Source: Amylibacter marinus (GTDB taxonomy: Bacteria; Pseudomonadota; Alphaproteobacteria; Rhodobacterales; Rhodobacteraceae). Taken from it: a stretch of 64,000 bases of DNA. The position numbers and the translations under genes were made by a program. Where the stretch lies: contig NZ_BSNN01000004.1 in the NCBI RefSeq assembly GCF_030160015.1, positions 124,001 to 188,000 on the forward strand, given 5' to 3'. Below, in pieces: positions 50,969-61,432 of the stretch. The notes below the pieces were generated by a model. That model had not been told where the DNA came from. It was given only the letters and a program-made list of their open reading frames with translations, and did no database searches. The stretch's first letter is position 1, and every line of letters starts with the position of its first letter.

Positions 50969-52926
50969 TCCTCGGCCTCGCTTAATACCAAGAGATCGGC
51001 ACCATCATCCACCGCAGAGCCTGCCGTGCAGAACACCTCGTTGATCACGCCATCAAACGGAGCCTTGATCACATGTTCCATTTTCATCGCCTCGACCACG
51101 ACCAAGGGCGTATCTTGGGTAACCTCTTGTCCGGCCTTAACCAGAACCGAGGTAATTGTTCCCGTCATTGGTGCGCGAATTTGGCCAGAACCCTGACCAT
51201 CATCGCCCGCCTGCATTAGGGCGTCAAAGGCGGTGAAATCATATTGGCATCCAGCGGTTTTAACTGTGATAGATGAGCCATGCCTTGCCCATAGAGTTTG
51301 GTGCTTTTGCCCATCCTCATTTGCGGTCATTTGGTTGTCCACCGATTGGATCTGATCCAATATGATCGTTTCATCAGACGTTAGCACAGTGATCTGACCG
51401 TTTTCTTCAAACTGCAACTTAAGAGCGATAATCTCGTCCTCGTGCATTAACTGAAATGTTTGCACCCCTTGGCCCCACTGACGCCAACCCAACGTTGGGC
51501 TGGTCAGATCAATACCCGATAGATGCACACAGGCCGTAAGCAAGGCCAGAGCACTGGGCGGGCGATAGCTAACCAGCTGTGCCAAATCACGATCAATTAG
51601 ACCCGTATCCAACTGCGCCGCACCAAACTTTTCTGAGCCATTTAGAGCGGTCAGAAAATCCACATTTGTTTTAGGACCCAAGCACAGGGTACCCTTTAGG
51701 CCTGCATCTAGCTGGGCAATTGCTTGGGCTCGGGTTGGCGCATGGGTGACCAGCTTGGCGATCATAGGATCGTAGTAGGGGCTGACCAAATCACCTGCTT
51801 CTACCCCCGTTTCCACACGGCATCCTGTACCAAATTGCAGTACATTCAATGGGCCAGGAGTTGGCTTAAACTGATCCCGTGGATCCTCGGCATAGATACG
51901 TGCTTCTAATGCATGGCCGGAAATTTCCAGTTGATCCTGAGCCTTGGGCATTGGCGCACCACTGGCCACCATCAGCTGCCACTCGACCAAATCTTGGCCC
52001 GTGATTTCCTCGGTTACCGGGTGTTCTACCTGTAGGCGGGTGTTCATTTCCATGAACCAGAACCCATCCTTGCGCAGCGGCCCAGATCCATCAACGATAA
52101 ATTCGATCGTGCCCGCGCCTACATAGTCAATTTGGCGTGCAGCATTTATGGCCGCTGTTGTCATCGCATCGCGTACATCCAGCGGCATATCGGGCGCCGG
52201 GGCCTCTTCGATCACTTTTTGGTGGCGGCGCTGAAGCGAACAATCCCGCTCGAACAAATGCACCACATTGCCATGGGTATCGCCAAAAACCTGTACCTCG
52301 ATGTGACGCGGGGCGGTTATGAATTTTTCAATCAATACATGGCTGTCACCAAAGCTGGCCTGCCCTTCGCTAGCGGCTGAAGCCAAAGCGGCGGCGAAAT
52401 CCGCAGGTTTCTCGACCAAGCGCATGCCCTTGCCCCCGCCCCCAGCGCGGGCCTTGATCATCACAGGATACCCAATCTTTTCGGCCTCTTGCGCCAGAAA
52501 GGATGCCTCTTGTTCTGCGCCGTGATACCCGGGCACAACGGGAACGCCTGCTTGTTCCATCAGGCGCTTTGCCTCATCCTTTAGGCCCATCTTGCGAATG
52601 GATTCGGGGCTTGGGCCCACAAAGACCAAACCCGCATCGGCTACGGCCTGAGCGAAATCTGGGTTCTCGGACAAAAACCCATACCCGGGGTGAATCGCCT
52701 GAGCGCCGGTATCCAATGCCGCCTGTATAATACGGGCCCCCAACAAATAGCTGTCACTGGCGGCTGAACCACCAATATGAACCGCCTGATCCGCCATACG
52801 CACATGTCTGCTCTGGGCATCAGCATCAGAATATACCGCAACGGTATTGATCCGCATTTTCTGCGCTGTTTCAAAGATGCGGCAGGCAATTTCACCGCGG
52901 TTCGCCACCAAAATTTTCGTAAACAT
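50965..52926 (-). CDS. liuD: Methylcrotonoyl-CoA carboxylase, biotin-containing alpha subunit
   Basis: About 653 residues: biotin carboxylase domain (ILVANRGEIACRIFETA, the ATP-grasp loop MIKARAGGGGKGMR, and EMNTRLQVEHPVTE), a linking domain, and a C-terminal biotinyl domain with the target lysine in VVEAMKMEHVIKAP. Works with the beta subunit encoded immediately upstream to carboxylate 3-methylcrotonyl-CoA. I prefer the ATG at 52926, which has AGGGG at six bases, to the one at 52932 that touches the site. Confidence 0.94.
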   Translation of the reverse strand: MFTKILVANRGEIACRIFETAQKMRINTVAVYSDADAQSRHVRMADQAVHIGGSAASDSYLLGARIIQAALDTGAQAIHPGYGFLSENPDFAQAVADAGLVFVGPSPESIRKMGLKDEAKRLMEQAGVPVVPGYHGAEQEASFLAQEAEKIGYPVMIKARAGGGGKGMRLVEKPADFAAALASAASEGQASFGDSHVLIEKFITAPRHIEVQVFGDTHGNVVHLFERDCSLQRRHQKVIEEAPAPDMPLDVRDAMTTAAINAARQIDYVGAGTIEFIVDGSGPLRKDGFWFMEMNTRLQVEHPVTEEITGQDLVEWQLMVASGAPMPKAQDQLEISGHALEARIYAEDPRDQFKPTPGPLNVLQFGTGCRVETGVEAGDLVSPYYDPMIAKLVTHAPTRAQAIAQLDAGLKGTLCLGPKTNVDFLTALNGSEKFGAAQLDTGLIDRDLAQLVSYRPPSALALLTACVHLSGIDLTSPTLGWRQWGQGVQTFQLMHEDEIIALKLQFEENGQITVLTSDETIILDQIQSVDNQMTANEDGQKHQTLWARHGSSITVKTAGCQYDFTAFDALMQAGDDGQGSGQIRAPMTGTITSVLVKAGQEVTQDTPLVVVEAMKMEHVIKAPFDGVINEVFCTAGSAVDDGADLLVLSEAEE

Positions 52927-52935
52927 AGCCATCCC

Positions 52936-54540
52936 CTACATCCGAAACACGCCAAAGGCGGTGTCTGAAATTGATTGATTCAATGCAGCGCGCAAGGACA
53001 GCGCAACAACATCACGTGTTTTTCTAGGGTCAATAATCCCATCATCCCAAAGGCGTGCCGAGGCATAAACCGGGGTTGATTGTTCTTCAAATTGATCCAG
53101 TATCGGCTGTTTCAGGGCCACTTCTTGTGCATCGCTAAACGTGCCACCCTTGGCCTCGATCGCCGTTCTGGTCACGGTCGCCATCACGCCTGCCGCCTGT
53201 TCACCCCCCATCACCGAAATTTTGGAATTGGGCCACATCCACATAAACCTAGGGCTAAAGGCGCGCCCACACATCCCGTAGTTGCCCGCGCCATAAGACC
53301 CGCCGACCACCACCGTGACCTTTGGTACATTGGCACAAGAAACAGCGGCCACCAGTTTCGCCCCATCCTTGGCGATACCACCTGCCTCGTATTTTTGGCC
53401 AACCATAAAGCCCGTGATATTTTGCAGGAACAACAGCGGGGTTTTGCGCTTGCAACATAACTGAATGAAATGCGCTCCTTTTTGGCTGCTTTCGGAAAAC
53501 AGCACGCCGTTGTTGGCGATAATTCCAACCCGCATTCCATCAATATAGGCAAATCCGCAAATCAGGGTGGTGCCAAACCGCGCTTTGAACTCTTCGAATT
53601 CTGATCCATCCACAATACGGGCGATGATTTCGCGCACATCAAATGGGGTTTTTGCATCCTTGGGAACTACGCCCAACAGTTCATCGCGATCGTAGGCTGG
53701 CTCGACCGCAGGGCGGCGCCCCTCGATCTCCGCGACCGGTTCGAGATTGCCAACGATTTCGCGGGCCAGCGCCAACGCATGACCATCATCTTCGGCCAAA
53801 TAATCGGCCACACCAGATAGGCGCGTGTGGGTATCACCGCCACCCAATGTTTCGGCGTCAACCACCGCACCGGTTGCCTCTTTCACAAGGGGCGGGCCCG
53901 CTAGGAAAATGGTACCCTGTTCCTTTACAATGATTGTCTGATCAGACATCGCCGGTACATAAGCCCCCCCTGCGGTACAAGACCCCATCACCACGGCGAT
54001 TTGCGTAATGCCTTTGGCGCTCATGCGGGCCTGATTGAAGAAAATGCGGCCAAAATGCTCTTTGTCAGGGAATACTTCATCTTGATTAGGCAGGTTCGCA
54101 CCGCCACTATCAACCAGGTATATGCAGGGCAGGTTATTCTCTTCGGCGATCTCTTGGGCACGCAGATGCTTTTTCACAGTTAGGGGGAAATAGGTCCCGC
54201 CCTTCACAGTGGCATCGTTGCACAGGATCATACACATGCGCCCCATCACTTGACCAATACCAGCGATCACACCAGCAGAGGGTAGATCTGTATCATAGAC
54301 GCCCTCGGCGGCAAAAAGCCCAACCTCTAGGAACTCGGATCCTGCATCCAACAGCCCCGCTACACGGTCGCGCGGTAACAATTTTCCCCGTGCTACATGG
54401 CGATCTCGGGAGGATTGCCGCCCCCCCAAGGAAATGCGCTGGGCAATTTGCGAAATCGCATCCAGATGTTTTTGGTTAGCCGCAGTGTTTTCATGGAACT
54501 CCTGCGATTGGGGTGAAATTTTCGAAATTAATTTCGCCAT
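52936..54540 (-). CDS. liuB: Methylcrotonoyl-CoA carboxylase, beta subunit
   Basis: 534-residue carboxyltransferase subunit. Two crotonase-like halves are visible: [22 protein letters not shown] and [19 protein letters not shown] in the first, and [20 protein letters not shown] and [18 protein letters not shown] in the second. [19 protein letters not shown] near the end (seen as [17 protein letters not shown]) is typical for MccB. Encoded between the alpha subunit and an acyl-CoA synthetase gene. Confidence 0.95.
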   Translation of the reverse strand: MAKLISKISPQSQEFHENTAANQKHLDAISQIAQRISLGGRQSSRDRHVARGKLLPRDRVAGLLDAGSEFLEVGLFAAEGVYDTDLPSAGVIAGIGQVMGRMCMILCNDATVKGGTYFPLTVKKHLRAQEIAEENNLPCIYLVDSGGANLPNQDEVFPDKEHFGRIFFNQARMSAKGITQIAVVMGSCTAGGAYVPAMSDQTIIVKEQGTIFLAGPPLVKEATGAVVDAETLGGGDTHTRLSGVADYLAEDDGHALALAREIVGNLEPVAEIEGRRPAVEPAYDRDELLGVVPKDAKTPFDVREIIARIVDGSEFEEFKARFGTTLICGFAYIDGMRVGIIANNGVLFSESSQKGAHFIQLCCKRKTPLLFLQNITGFMVGQKYEAGGIAKDGAKLVAAVSCANVPKVTVVVGGSYGAGNYGMCGRAFSPRFMWMWPNSKISVMGGEQAAGVMATVTRTAIEAKGGTFSDAQEVALKQPILDQFEEQSTPVYASARLWDDGIIDPRKTRDVVALSLRAALNQSISDTAFGVFRM

Positions 54541-54541
54541 C

Positions 54542-56137
54542 TCAATTCTCCGCCTCTGCGCATGCGCGCTGTTTCAAGATTTTTCGTATTATTTTGCCTG
54601 TAATGGTCATAGGCAGATCCTCTACAAAGCTGACTTCTCTGGGATACTCGTGCGCCGCTAGGCGTGAGCGCACCCAGTCTTTCAATTCCTGCTCCAAATT
54701 GGAGTTGGCTTTGAAATCAGGATGAATTTTCACATATGCCTTCACGATCTCGCCGCGGCTTTCATCTGGCTTGCCCACCACGGCCGCCATCAAAACCGCA
54801 GGATGACCAAGTAGGCAATTTTCTATCATGCTAGGGCCGATACGATAGCCAGCCGAGCTGATCACATCATCATCGCGACCAAGGAAGTAGACAAAGCCAT
54901 CGCGCAATACGCCGCGATCTCCGGTCAACATCCAATCTGATGAGTATTTATCGGATGTCGCTATTGGGTTTTTCCAATATTTCAGCATCATAGATGGGCT
55001 ATCGCGGTGAACGGCGATTTCGCCCTCTTCCATGGTTTCATTCCCATCCGCATCCAGCACTGAAACCCGATGGCCAATCACCGCCCTGCCTGTAGAGCCA
55101 GCGGGTGTTTCATAAATATCCCCACATGCGCTAACCGTCATGTTGCATTCGGTTTGCCCATAAAATTCGTTGATTTCTAGCCCTAGCGCCGTGCGTCCCC
55201 ATGCCAACAGCTCTTCGCCCAGCGGCTCACCACCAGAGGCAACCGAGCGCAGCCCCTTGATCTGTGTCTGTTCCGATTTCAACACTTTCAGAACCGTAGG
55301 TGGGAAAAATACGTTGCGCACCGCATTTTCCTCGATCAACTGTTTGCAGGCCTGGGCATCAAATTTCGCCATACGTTTGGCAACGACAGATATCCCATGA
55401 TGCAGAGCAGGCATCAAAACATCTAACAGACCCCCGATCCATGCCCAATCCGCGGGTGTCCAGAAACGATCCGATGCTTGGGGGAGAAAGTTATGGCTCA
55501 TCTCAACACCAGGTAAATGGCCCAACAGAACACGCTGCGCCAACAACGCGCCTTTGGGGTCACCCGTTGTTCCCGAGGTATAAATCAACAATGCAGGGTC
55601 TTCGGCGCTGGTCTGTTCAGGTACAAAATTACGCAACGCTGGGCGATCCGCCATTGTCTCTGGGATTATCACATGCGCTAGATCGGGCAACTGTCTGCGA
55701 ATACCAAGGATATTTTGCGCAAAATCTGGTTCGCTGACCACCACTTTTGCGGCGGAGTCGCTCAACCTCATTTTCAATGCCTCTGCGCGAAATAGGCCAA
55801 ATAGGGGCATTGAAATCGCGCCGAGCTTCCAGATGGCGATATGCGCCGCAGCAGTCCATGCAGATTGGCTGCGCAAGACACCCACGGGATCACCAAAGCC
55901 GATGCCCTTGGCCCGCAATTCCATGGCCAAGGTATCCGACATTTTTTTTAACTGCGCAAAGGTGATGCGAGACCCACACTCTAGATCAATGATCGCCACC
56001 CGCTCAGGATCCGTCGCCGCCCATTTATCACAGACATCAACACCCATGTTATAGGCATGCGGAATGTCCCAGCGAAAATCAGCGTGCAAGTGATCAAGAG
56101 AGGTAGGCTGTCCCAGCATCTTAGGGAGCTGTTTCAT
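54542..56137 (-). CDS. Acyl-CoA synthetase (AMP-forming)
   Basis: 531-residue adenylate-forming ligase. The P-loop [51 protein letters not shown] and the C-terminal lysine motif [13 protein letters not shown] are all present, so it should be active. It resembles medium/short-chain acyl-CoA or acetoacetate-activating enzymes. In the leucine cluster it may activate isovalerate or acetoacetate; the substrate is not certain. The start at 56137 overlaps the isovaleryl-CoA dehydrogenase end by 17 bases. Confidence 0.88.
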   Translation of the reverse strand: MKQLPKMLGQPTSLDHLHADFRWDIPHAYNMGVDVCDKWAATDPERVAIIDLECGSRITFAQLKKMSDTLAMELRAKGIGFGDPVGVLRSQSAWTAAAHIAIWKLGAISMPLFGLFRAEALKMRLSDSAAKVVVSEPDFAQNILGIRRQLPDLAHVIIPETMADRPALRNFVPEQTSAEDPALLIYTSGTTGDPKGALLAQRVLLGHLPGVEMSHNFLPQASDRFWTPADWAWIGGLLDVLMPALHHGISVVAKRMAKFDAQACKQLIEENAVRNVFFPPTVLKVLKSEQTQIKGLRSVASGGEPLGEELLAWGRTALGLEINEFYGQTECNMTVSACGDIYETPAGSTGRAVIGHRVSVLDADGNETMEEGEIAVHRDSPSMMLKYWKNPIATSDKYSSDWMLTGDRGVLRDGFVYFLGRDDDVISSAGYRIGPSMIENCLLGHPAVLMAAVVGKPDESRGEIVKAYVKIHPDFKANSNLEQELKDWVRSRLAAHEYPREVSFVEDLPMTITGKIIRKILKQRACAEAEN

Positions 56138-57287
56138 TAAACAGTTCACGCCCAATCAACATGCGTCGAATTTCAGATGTGCCAGCGCCAATCTCATAGA
56201 GCTTGGCGTCGCGCAACAGTCGCCCTGTTGCATAGTCGTTGATGTAACCATTTCCACCAAGACATTGGATGGAATCCAGCGCCACCTGCGTGGCCTTCTC
56301 GGCGGCGTACAATATGCACCCTGCGCTATCTTTGCGCGATGTTTCGCCGCGATCACAGCCCTGCGCCACCGCATAAACATAGGCCCTGCATGCATTCATG
56401 GTGGTATACATATCGGCCAGTTTACCCTGCATCAGTTGAAATGTTCCGATCGGCTTTCCGAATTGCTCGCGCTCGTGCACATAGGGAACCACGATATCCA
56501 ATGCCGCGGCCATAATGCCAATTGGCCCCGCCGCCAGCGTTACGCGTTCGTAATCCAGACCTGACATCAAGACGTTTACGCCCTTGCCTTCCTCAGCCAG
56601 AATATTTTCAAACGGCACAAAACAATCCTGGAAAACCAGCTCACAGGTATTAGATCCGCGCATGCCCAGCTTGTCTAACTTTTGCGCTGTAGAGAAACCC
56701 TCCATGCCGCGTTCAATCAAAAAGGCGGTGATTCCCTTGGGGCCAGCATCCGGATCAGTTTTTGCATAGACAATTAGCGTGCTTGCATCTGGGCCATTGG
56801 TGATCCACATTTTATTGCCATTCAGAACGAACCCGTCGTTTTTCTTGTCTGCGCGCAACTTCATCGAAACCACATCGGACCCGGCACCTGGCTCGGACAT
56901 TGCTAATGATCCAACATGTTCGCCCGAAATTAGCTTTGGCAGGTATTTTTGCTTTTGCTCTGGGGTGCCCCAGCGGTTGATCTGATTAACACATAGGTTG
57001 GAATGCGCGCCATAAGACAGTCCAACAGACGCGCTGGCGCGGCTGATTTCCTCGATCGCGATACAATGAGCCAAGTAGCCCATATCCACGCCACCGTCTT
57101 CTTCTGGGACAGTAATCCCATGCAGGCCCAATGCGCCCATCTTTTCCCATAGATCCATGGGGAACTCATTGCTGGCGTCAATTTCGGCGGCGCGTGGTGC
57201 GATTTCATCTGCCGCAAATCTGCGCACAGTTTCACGCAACGCGTCAATGTCGTCACCTAGGTTAAAATTCATCGTTGCATCAAACAT
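56121..57287 (-). CDS. ivd: Isovaleryl-CoA dehydrogenase
   Basis: 388-residue FAD enzyme of leucine degradation. [30 protein letters not shown], and the glutamate in [16 protein letters not shown], the position used as catalytic base in this branch of the family, identify it. [23 protein letters not shown] is also characteristic (shown as [16 protein letters not shown]). I use the ATG at 57287 with AAGGAGA upstream. It overlaps the end of the TetR gene by eight bases, so regulator and enzymes are one transcript. Confidence 0.95.
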   Translation of the reverse strand: MFDATMNFNLGDDIDALRETVRRFAADEIAPRAAEIDASNEFPMDLWEKMGALGLHGITVPEEDGGVDMGYLAHCIAIEEISRASASVGLSYGAHSNLCVNQINRWGTPEQKQKYLPKLISGEHVGSLAMSEPGAGSDVVSMKLRADKKNDGFVLNGNKMWITNGPDASTLIVYAKTDPDAGPKGITAFLIERGMEGFSTAQKLDKLGMRGSNTCELVFQDCFVPFENILAEEGKGVNVLMSGLDYERVTLAAGPIGIMAAALDIVVPYVHEREQFGKPIGTFQLMQGKLADMYTTMNACRAYVYAVAQGCDRGETSRKDSAGCILYAAEKATQVALDSIQCLGGNGYINDYATGRLLRDAKLYEIGAGTSEIRRMLIGRELFNETAP

Positions 57288-57894
57288 CACTGTCTCCTTG
57301 GTGGATATACCCAACACTGCGTAGGGTCATTGCCACATAAAAATCTTCGATTTGCGCCTGTGTCAGGCGACCTTTGGCGCGGTACCATGTATTTACCCCG
57401 ATCAAGGAGCCTAGCACCGACATGGCGGCTACATGAGCATCTTCGACATCAAAAATACCGCTCTCTTCTCCATCACGGATAATCTTTCGCACCACATCTT
57501 CGTAGGCGCGTCTTTTGCCCTCAATCAGGCGATGGCTGCGTGGCTCTAGCGAGCGCAATTCCATAAATGAGATAAAGACGTCATCGCCGCGCACGATGTT
57601 ATAGCCGATGTGATAGCGCACGAACTGTTCCAGTTGTTCTGCGGGATTTAGATCAGATGCATCCAAGGCATCCCAGCTGCCCTGTAGGCCATCCATATGA
57701 TCTGACATTAGACGCACTAGGATTTGCTGTTTGTTCGCAAAGTGATTGTAGATAGCCCCCACATTCACTCCGACCGCGCCAGCAATCATACGCATCGAAA
57801 CAGCAGAATATCCGCGCTGAGCGATCAGCGGTAACGCCTCTCTCAGGATGCGTTCCGCTGTCCTTCTTCCATCTGATCCCTTGATGCGCGCCAT
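57280..57894 (-). CDS. TetR-family regulator of the leucine degradation operon
   Basis: 204 residues. The N-terminal helix-turn-helix is typical: [22 protein letters not shown], then [21 protein letters not shown] (given as [19 protein letters not shown]). The C-terminal ligand domain resembles regulators of acyl-CoA metabolism. First gene of the ivd-liu run, so it probably represses its own operon and is released by an acyl-CoA intermediate. Its binding site is likely the palindrome 14 bases upstream. Confidence 0.9.
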   Translation of the reverse strand: MARIKGSDGRRTAERILREALPLIAQRGYSAVSMRMIAGAVGVNVGAIYNHFANKQQILVRLMSDHMDGLQGSWDALDASDLNPAEQLEQFVRYHIGYNIVRGDDVFISFMELRSLEPRSHRLIEGKRRAYEDVVRKIIRDGEESGIFDVEDAHVAAMSVLGSLIGVNTWYRAKGRLTQAQIEDFYVAMTLRSVGYIHQGDSDV

Positions 57895-57907
57895 GGTTAC
57901 CCATTAA

Positions 57908-57931
57908 TTAAATGAACGTTCGTTCTTTTAA
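57908..57931. promoter_or_regulatory. Palindromic operator upstream of the TetR gene
   Basis: TTAAATGAACG-TT-CGTTCTTTTAA: two 11-base arms around a TT centre matching at ten of eleven positions. It lies 14-37 bases upstream of the TetR start, the usual place for autoregulation. The GAACG core resembles sites of TetR-type regulators of fatty and branched acid degradation. Confidence 0.75.
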
Positions 57932-57983
57932 ATAGATCGAAAGAATTGCAGAGTCAACCCTTTCGTCTACAGGTTATATGCGC

Positions 57984-59207
57984 TTAAAAATCTCTTAGAT
58001 CTGCAATCACTAGGCCATCGTTCGGCAAACTGCCTTTGGCACATAGTGTAATATCTGCACGCAGCTTCAAAACTGCTTGTGCGGATTGAGCAAATTCGGA
58101 TGATTCTTCTGTGTCCGTCTCTAGGCACAGGGTCAGGTGATCATTGCGACCATCGTGACGCACTTCGGCCCGGGCCTTCGCGACCTCGGGGTGACGCGCG
58201 ACAAATTGGGCAATTTGTTCCGGGCGTACAAACATACCCTTCACCTTGGTTGCCTGATCTGCGCGCCCCTTCCAACCGGAAATCCTCATGTTGGTACGAC
58301 CACAGGCACTAACGCCAGATACGACCGAGGACAAATCACCAGTGGCAAATCGCAGAAGCGGATAATCAGGATTCAAACTGGTCACCAGAACTTCGCCTAT
58401 CTCGCCATCCGCGACGGGAATACCCGTTCCCGGCATTACGATTTCGACAATAACGCCTTCGTCTACAACCAATCCATCATCTGCAATGGTTTCATAGGCC
58501 ACATTGCCCAAATCCGCCGTCGCATAGGCCTGAAGGCATTTGATCCCTCGATCACTATAGGTTTTGCGCAGCTGCGGAAACAGTGGGCCACCGCTGACGG
58601 CTGCCTTGGTGATCTTAGACAGATCAAGCCCTAGCTCGTCGCCCTTCGACAATATCGAATTCAGGTAATCGGGGGTTCCCACATAGGTGGTTACCCCCAA
58701 GTCGGCCGCTGCCCTTGCCTGAAGCTCTGTCTGCCCAGGGCCCGCAGGAAAGACCGTAGCACCTACCGCACTAGCGGCATTTTCAAACATCATGCCAGCT
58801 GGGGTAAAGTGATAGGAAAATGTATTTTGCACCACATCACCTGCGCCAATATCAAGCGCAGACAGAAACCGCGCGAACCGCCACCAATCTGTGTTCCGCT
58901 GACCCATTTCATAAATCGGGCCAGGGGATTGAAACACTTGGTGTATGCTGTCCATACCAACCGCCTCATATCCCCCAAAGGGGGGAATGGACTGTTGCGC
59001 ATGAACTAACGCAGATTTGCGTAGAACCGGTAATTCAGCCAGTGCCTCGCGCGAGTTAATCGATGCAGGATCAAAGCCTTGGAGCGTATCACCATAACCG
59101 CGCGAGTTTTTTTGGGCATTAGCCACTTGGCGCGGCAGATCTTGCGCCAGATCTTGAGCACGTTGGTCCTCAGATCTGGTTTCTAAATCACTGTAATAAC
59201 GCCCCAT
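57984..59207 (-). CDS. Phenylacetate-CoA ligase-like AMP-binding protein
   Basis: 407-residue adenylate-forming enzyme of the PaaK branch. Features: FSYHFTPAGMMFENAASAVG, VSGGPLFPQLRKTY, ATADLGNVAYET, YPLLRFATGDLSSV and the C-terminal GWKGRADQATKVKGMFVRPEQI. The usual nucleotide loop (SSGTTG) is replaced by VFQSPGPIYEMG, as in several PaaK-like proteins linked to Liv transporters. The ATG at 59207 overlaps the livF stop (TAATG). It probably activates the carboxylic acid brought in by the transporter; aromatic acids are a reasonable guess. Confidence 0.83.
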   Translation of the reverse strand: MGRYYSDLETRSEDQRAQDLAQDLPRQVANAQKNSRGYGDTLQGFDPASINSREALAELPVLRKSALVHAQQSIPPFGGYEAVGMDSIHQVFQSPGPIYEMGQRNTDWWRFARFLSALDIGAGDVVQNTFSYHFTPAGMMFENAASAVGATVFPAGPGQTELQARAAADLGVTTYVGTPDYLNSILSKGDELGLDLSKITKAAVSGGPLFPQLRKTYSDRGIKCLQAYATADLGNVAYETIADDGLVVDEGVIVEIVMPGTGIPVADGEIGEVLVTSLNPDYPLLRFATGDLSSVVSGVSACGRTNMRISGWKGRADQATKVKGMFVRPEQIAQFVARHPEVAKARAEVRHDGRNDHLTLCLETDTEESSEFAQSAQAVLKLRADITLCAKGSLPNDGLVIADLRDF

Positions 59208-60031
59208 TAGCTGAGCCACCTTTTGCGACGACGATAGGATCTAACATCCCTAAACGATTTGCGGCCGTCGTCTGACATACCTAGATAAAACTCTTTTACG
59301 TCGGGATTTTCGCGCAACTCGTCGGCAGGGCCATCCATAACCACGCGCCCGGATTCCAAAATATAGCCATAATGCGCAAAACGCAGCGCCACATTGGTAT
59401 TTTGCTCCGCCAGTAGAAACGAAACACCCTCGCGTTCGTTCAAATCCTTAACGATCCCAAATATCTCTTCGACCAACTGCGGTGCCAGTCCCATGCTAGG
59501 CTCGTCCAGCAGCACTGTCTCTGGTCGGGACATCAATGCACGCCCGATGGCACACATTTGTTGTTCACCACCCGAGGTATAGCCTGCTTGGCTTTTGCGT
59601 CGTTCGCGCAAGCGCGGGAAATATTCATAGACCATTTCCAAATCTTTAGCGATTTCACCGCGTCCAGCGCCACGTGTATAGGCACCAGTCATCAGATTCT
59701 CTTCAATGGTCAGGTGCTCGAAACAATGACGGCCCTCCATCACCTGAATCACGCCTTTTTTCACCAAGGCGGAAGGATTTAGATCGGCAACAGGTGCATT
59801 GCGATAGCTGATGCTTCCCTTGGTCACCTCGCCACGCTCTGAGTGTAGAAGGTTTGAAATAGCTTTCAGGGTTGTGGTTTTCCCCGCGCCATTGCCGCCC
59901 AATAGGGCCGTAATGCCGCCTTTGGGTACAGAAAGGCTTACACCTTTAAGCACAAGAATAACGTGATTATAAATCACCTCGATATTGTTCACTTCGAGCA
60001 GTGTCTCGGTGGGTTCGGTCGTGTCCAGCAC
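59207..60031 (-). CDS. livF: Branched-chain amino acid-type ABC transporter ATPase LivF
   Basis: 274 residues. Walker A LLGGNGAGKTTTLK, signature TSGGEQQMCAIGRAL, Walker B VLLDEPSMGLAP and EQNTN in place of the switch-histidine neighbourhood as in other LivF proteins. It carries a basic tail of about 25 residues (DVRSYRRRKRW). Downstream of the binding-protein gene and separated from it by a perfect hairpin. Confidence 0.92.
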   Translation of the reverse strand: MLDTTEPTETLLEVNNIEVIYNHVILVLKGVSLSVPKGGITALLGGNGAGKTTTLKAISNLLHSERGEVTKGSISYRNAPVADLNPSALVKKGVIQVMEGRHCFEHLTIEENLMTGAYTRGAGRGEIAKDLEMVYEYFPRLRERRKSQAGYTSGGEQQMCAIGRALMSRPETVLLDEPSMGLAPQLVEEIFGIVKDLNEREGVSFLLAEQNTNVALRFAHYGYILESGRVVMDGPADELRENPDVKEFYLGMSDDGRKSFRDVRSYRRRKRWLS

Positions 60032-60053
60032 AGTATCCTACTCCTTTATCAGA

Positions 60054-60078
60054 GGTCTTGGCCACTATGGCCAAGACC
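60054..60078 (-). terminator. Hairpin between the binding-protein gene and livF
   Basis: GGTCTTGGCC and GGCCAAGACC form a perfect ten-base stem with a five-base loop, nine bases after the binding-protein stop. No T-run follows, so it probably stabilises or partly terminates the message, allowing more binding protein than ATPase to be made. Confidence 0.75.
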
Positions 60079-60086
60079 GGTTATTA

Positions 60087-61373
60087 TTAGTTACAGCTCT
60101 CTGAGATGTTGTTCTCTGCGGCAAAGGCGGAGCTGTCTTCCATGATCAGCTTGCCGATAACCTCCATATCAGAGGGGCCATAATCACTGATCAATGACCA
60201 TGTCTTGTCAGTGGCATTCCATTGCTGAACTGCACCTAGACCAGGGCCACCGTGATTTTCACAGGTAACGGTGAATTCAGGGCCGAAACCAGGCATGCCT
60301 AATGCCGCCATTTTCGCCTCTGTCATTTCAAGCGCTTCCATTCCATCACGCATCTGTGCAGGGTTAATTTCTGCAACGCCGTGAAGGGCCTGTGCTGTTT
60401 TGGCCGCTTCTACAGCCAACATAGCCGCGTACATTCCGCGGTTATACAAAACTGTACCCAGCTGATCGCCAGCACCTGCGGCAGTACCCGCATCGACTAC
60501 GTACTTGCGCAAATCATCGAACACTGGGAAATCGTCGCCCACTGCGTGCATCGCCAAAGCTTTGTAGCCATTTGCGCCTTCGCCTGCGGGGACAACATCC
60601 ACCTCAGAACCTGACCACCAAACGCCGATGAAATTATCCATAGGGAAGCGAATGTTCGCAGCTTCTTGAATCGCGACTTGGTTCATCACGCCCCAGCCCC
60701 ACATCAACACGTAGTCAGGCTTTTCACGACGGATTTGCAGCCACTGTGATTTTTGCTCCTGGCCAGGATGATCAACCGCTAGCAAGCTTAGATCATAGCC
60801 ATGCTTTTTAGCCAGCTCTTCCAAGGTGCGAATTGGCTCTTTGCCGTAGGCAGAGTTGTGGTACAGCAACGCAATCTTCTTACCTTTAATGTCACCACCA
60901 TTTTCATCCAAGATGTGGTTCACGGCCAATGATGCACCGTTCCAATAGTTGGCAGGGTAGTTAAAGATGTTAGAGAACACTTTGCCGTTTGCGGCAGATG
61001 TACGACCATAGCCCATAGAGTGTACGGGAATTCCATCGGCAGTTGCCTTTGGGATCAACTGATAAGTGATACCCGTAGACAGCGGCTGATAGACCAATGC
61101 GCCTTCACCTTTGGTGCTTTCATAGCATTCCACACCTTTTTCGGTGTTATAGCCAGTTTCGCATTTTACCACACGCGCAGGAACCCCCCCGATTCCTCCG
61201 TCACGGGCATTTACCAATGTGAAGTAATCCTCATACCCATCAGCGAAGGGGATACCATTCGCCGCATAGGGGCCAGTACGATAGCTAAGCGATGGAAAAA
61301 CGAGATCCGCCATCACGGGTGCTGCGGCCATAGTTACCGCCACGGCTGCAGCGGCTAGTTTGGTTATTCTCAT
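60087..61373 (-). CDS. Liv-type ABC transporter substrate-binding protein
   Basis: 428-residue periplasmic protein with a signal peptide (AAAAVAVTMAAAPVMA) and a type I binding fold: GIPFADGYEDYFTLVNARDGG, GYNTEKGVECYESTKG, KIALLYHNSAYGKEPIRTLEE. It belongs to a longer subgroup than classic LivJ/LivK, often found beside CoA-ligase genes and suspected to bind aromatic or other organic acids. The ATG at 61373 has GGGAGGA upstream; a longer reading lacks a signal peptide at its start. Confidence 0.9.
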   Translation of the reverse strand: MRITKLAAAAVAVTMAAAPVMADLVFPSLSYRTGPYAANGIPFADGYEDYFTLVNARDGGIGGVPARVVKCETGYNTEKGVECYESTKGEGALVYQPLSTGITYQLIPKATADGIPVHSMGYGRTSAANGKVFSNIFNYPANYWNGASLAVNHILDENGGDIKGKKIALLYHNSAYGKEPIRTLEELAKKHGYDLSLLAVDHPGQEQKSQWLQIRREKPDYVLMWGWGVMNQVAIQEAANIRFPMDNFIGVWWSGSEVDVVPAGEGANGYKALAMHAVGDDFPVFDDLRKYVVDAGTAAGAGDQLGTVLYNRGMYAAMLAVEAAKTAQALHGVAEINPAQMRDGMEALEMTEAKMAALGMPGFGPEFTVTCENHGGPGLGAVQQWNATDKTWSLISDYGPSDMEVIGKLIMEDSSAFAAENNISESCN

Positions 61374-61432
61374 GTCTTTATCCTCCCTGATTTTGACATA
61401 TCTTATTGCGCGACTTGCGCTGTTTGTTCTTA

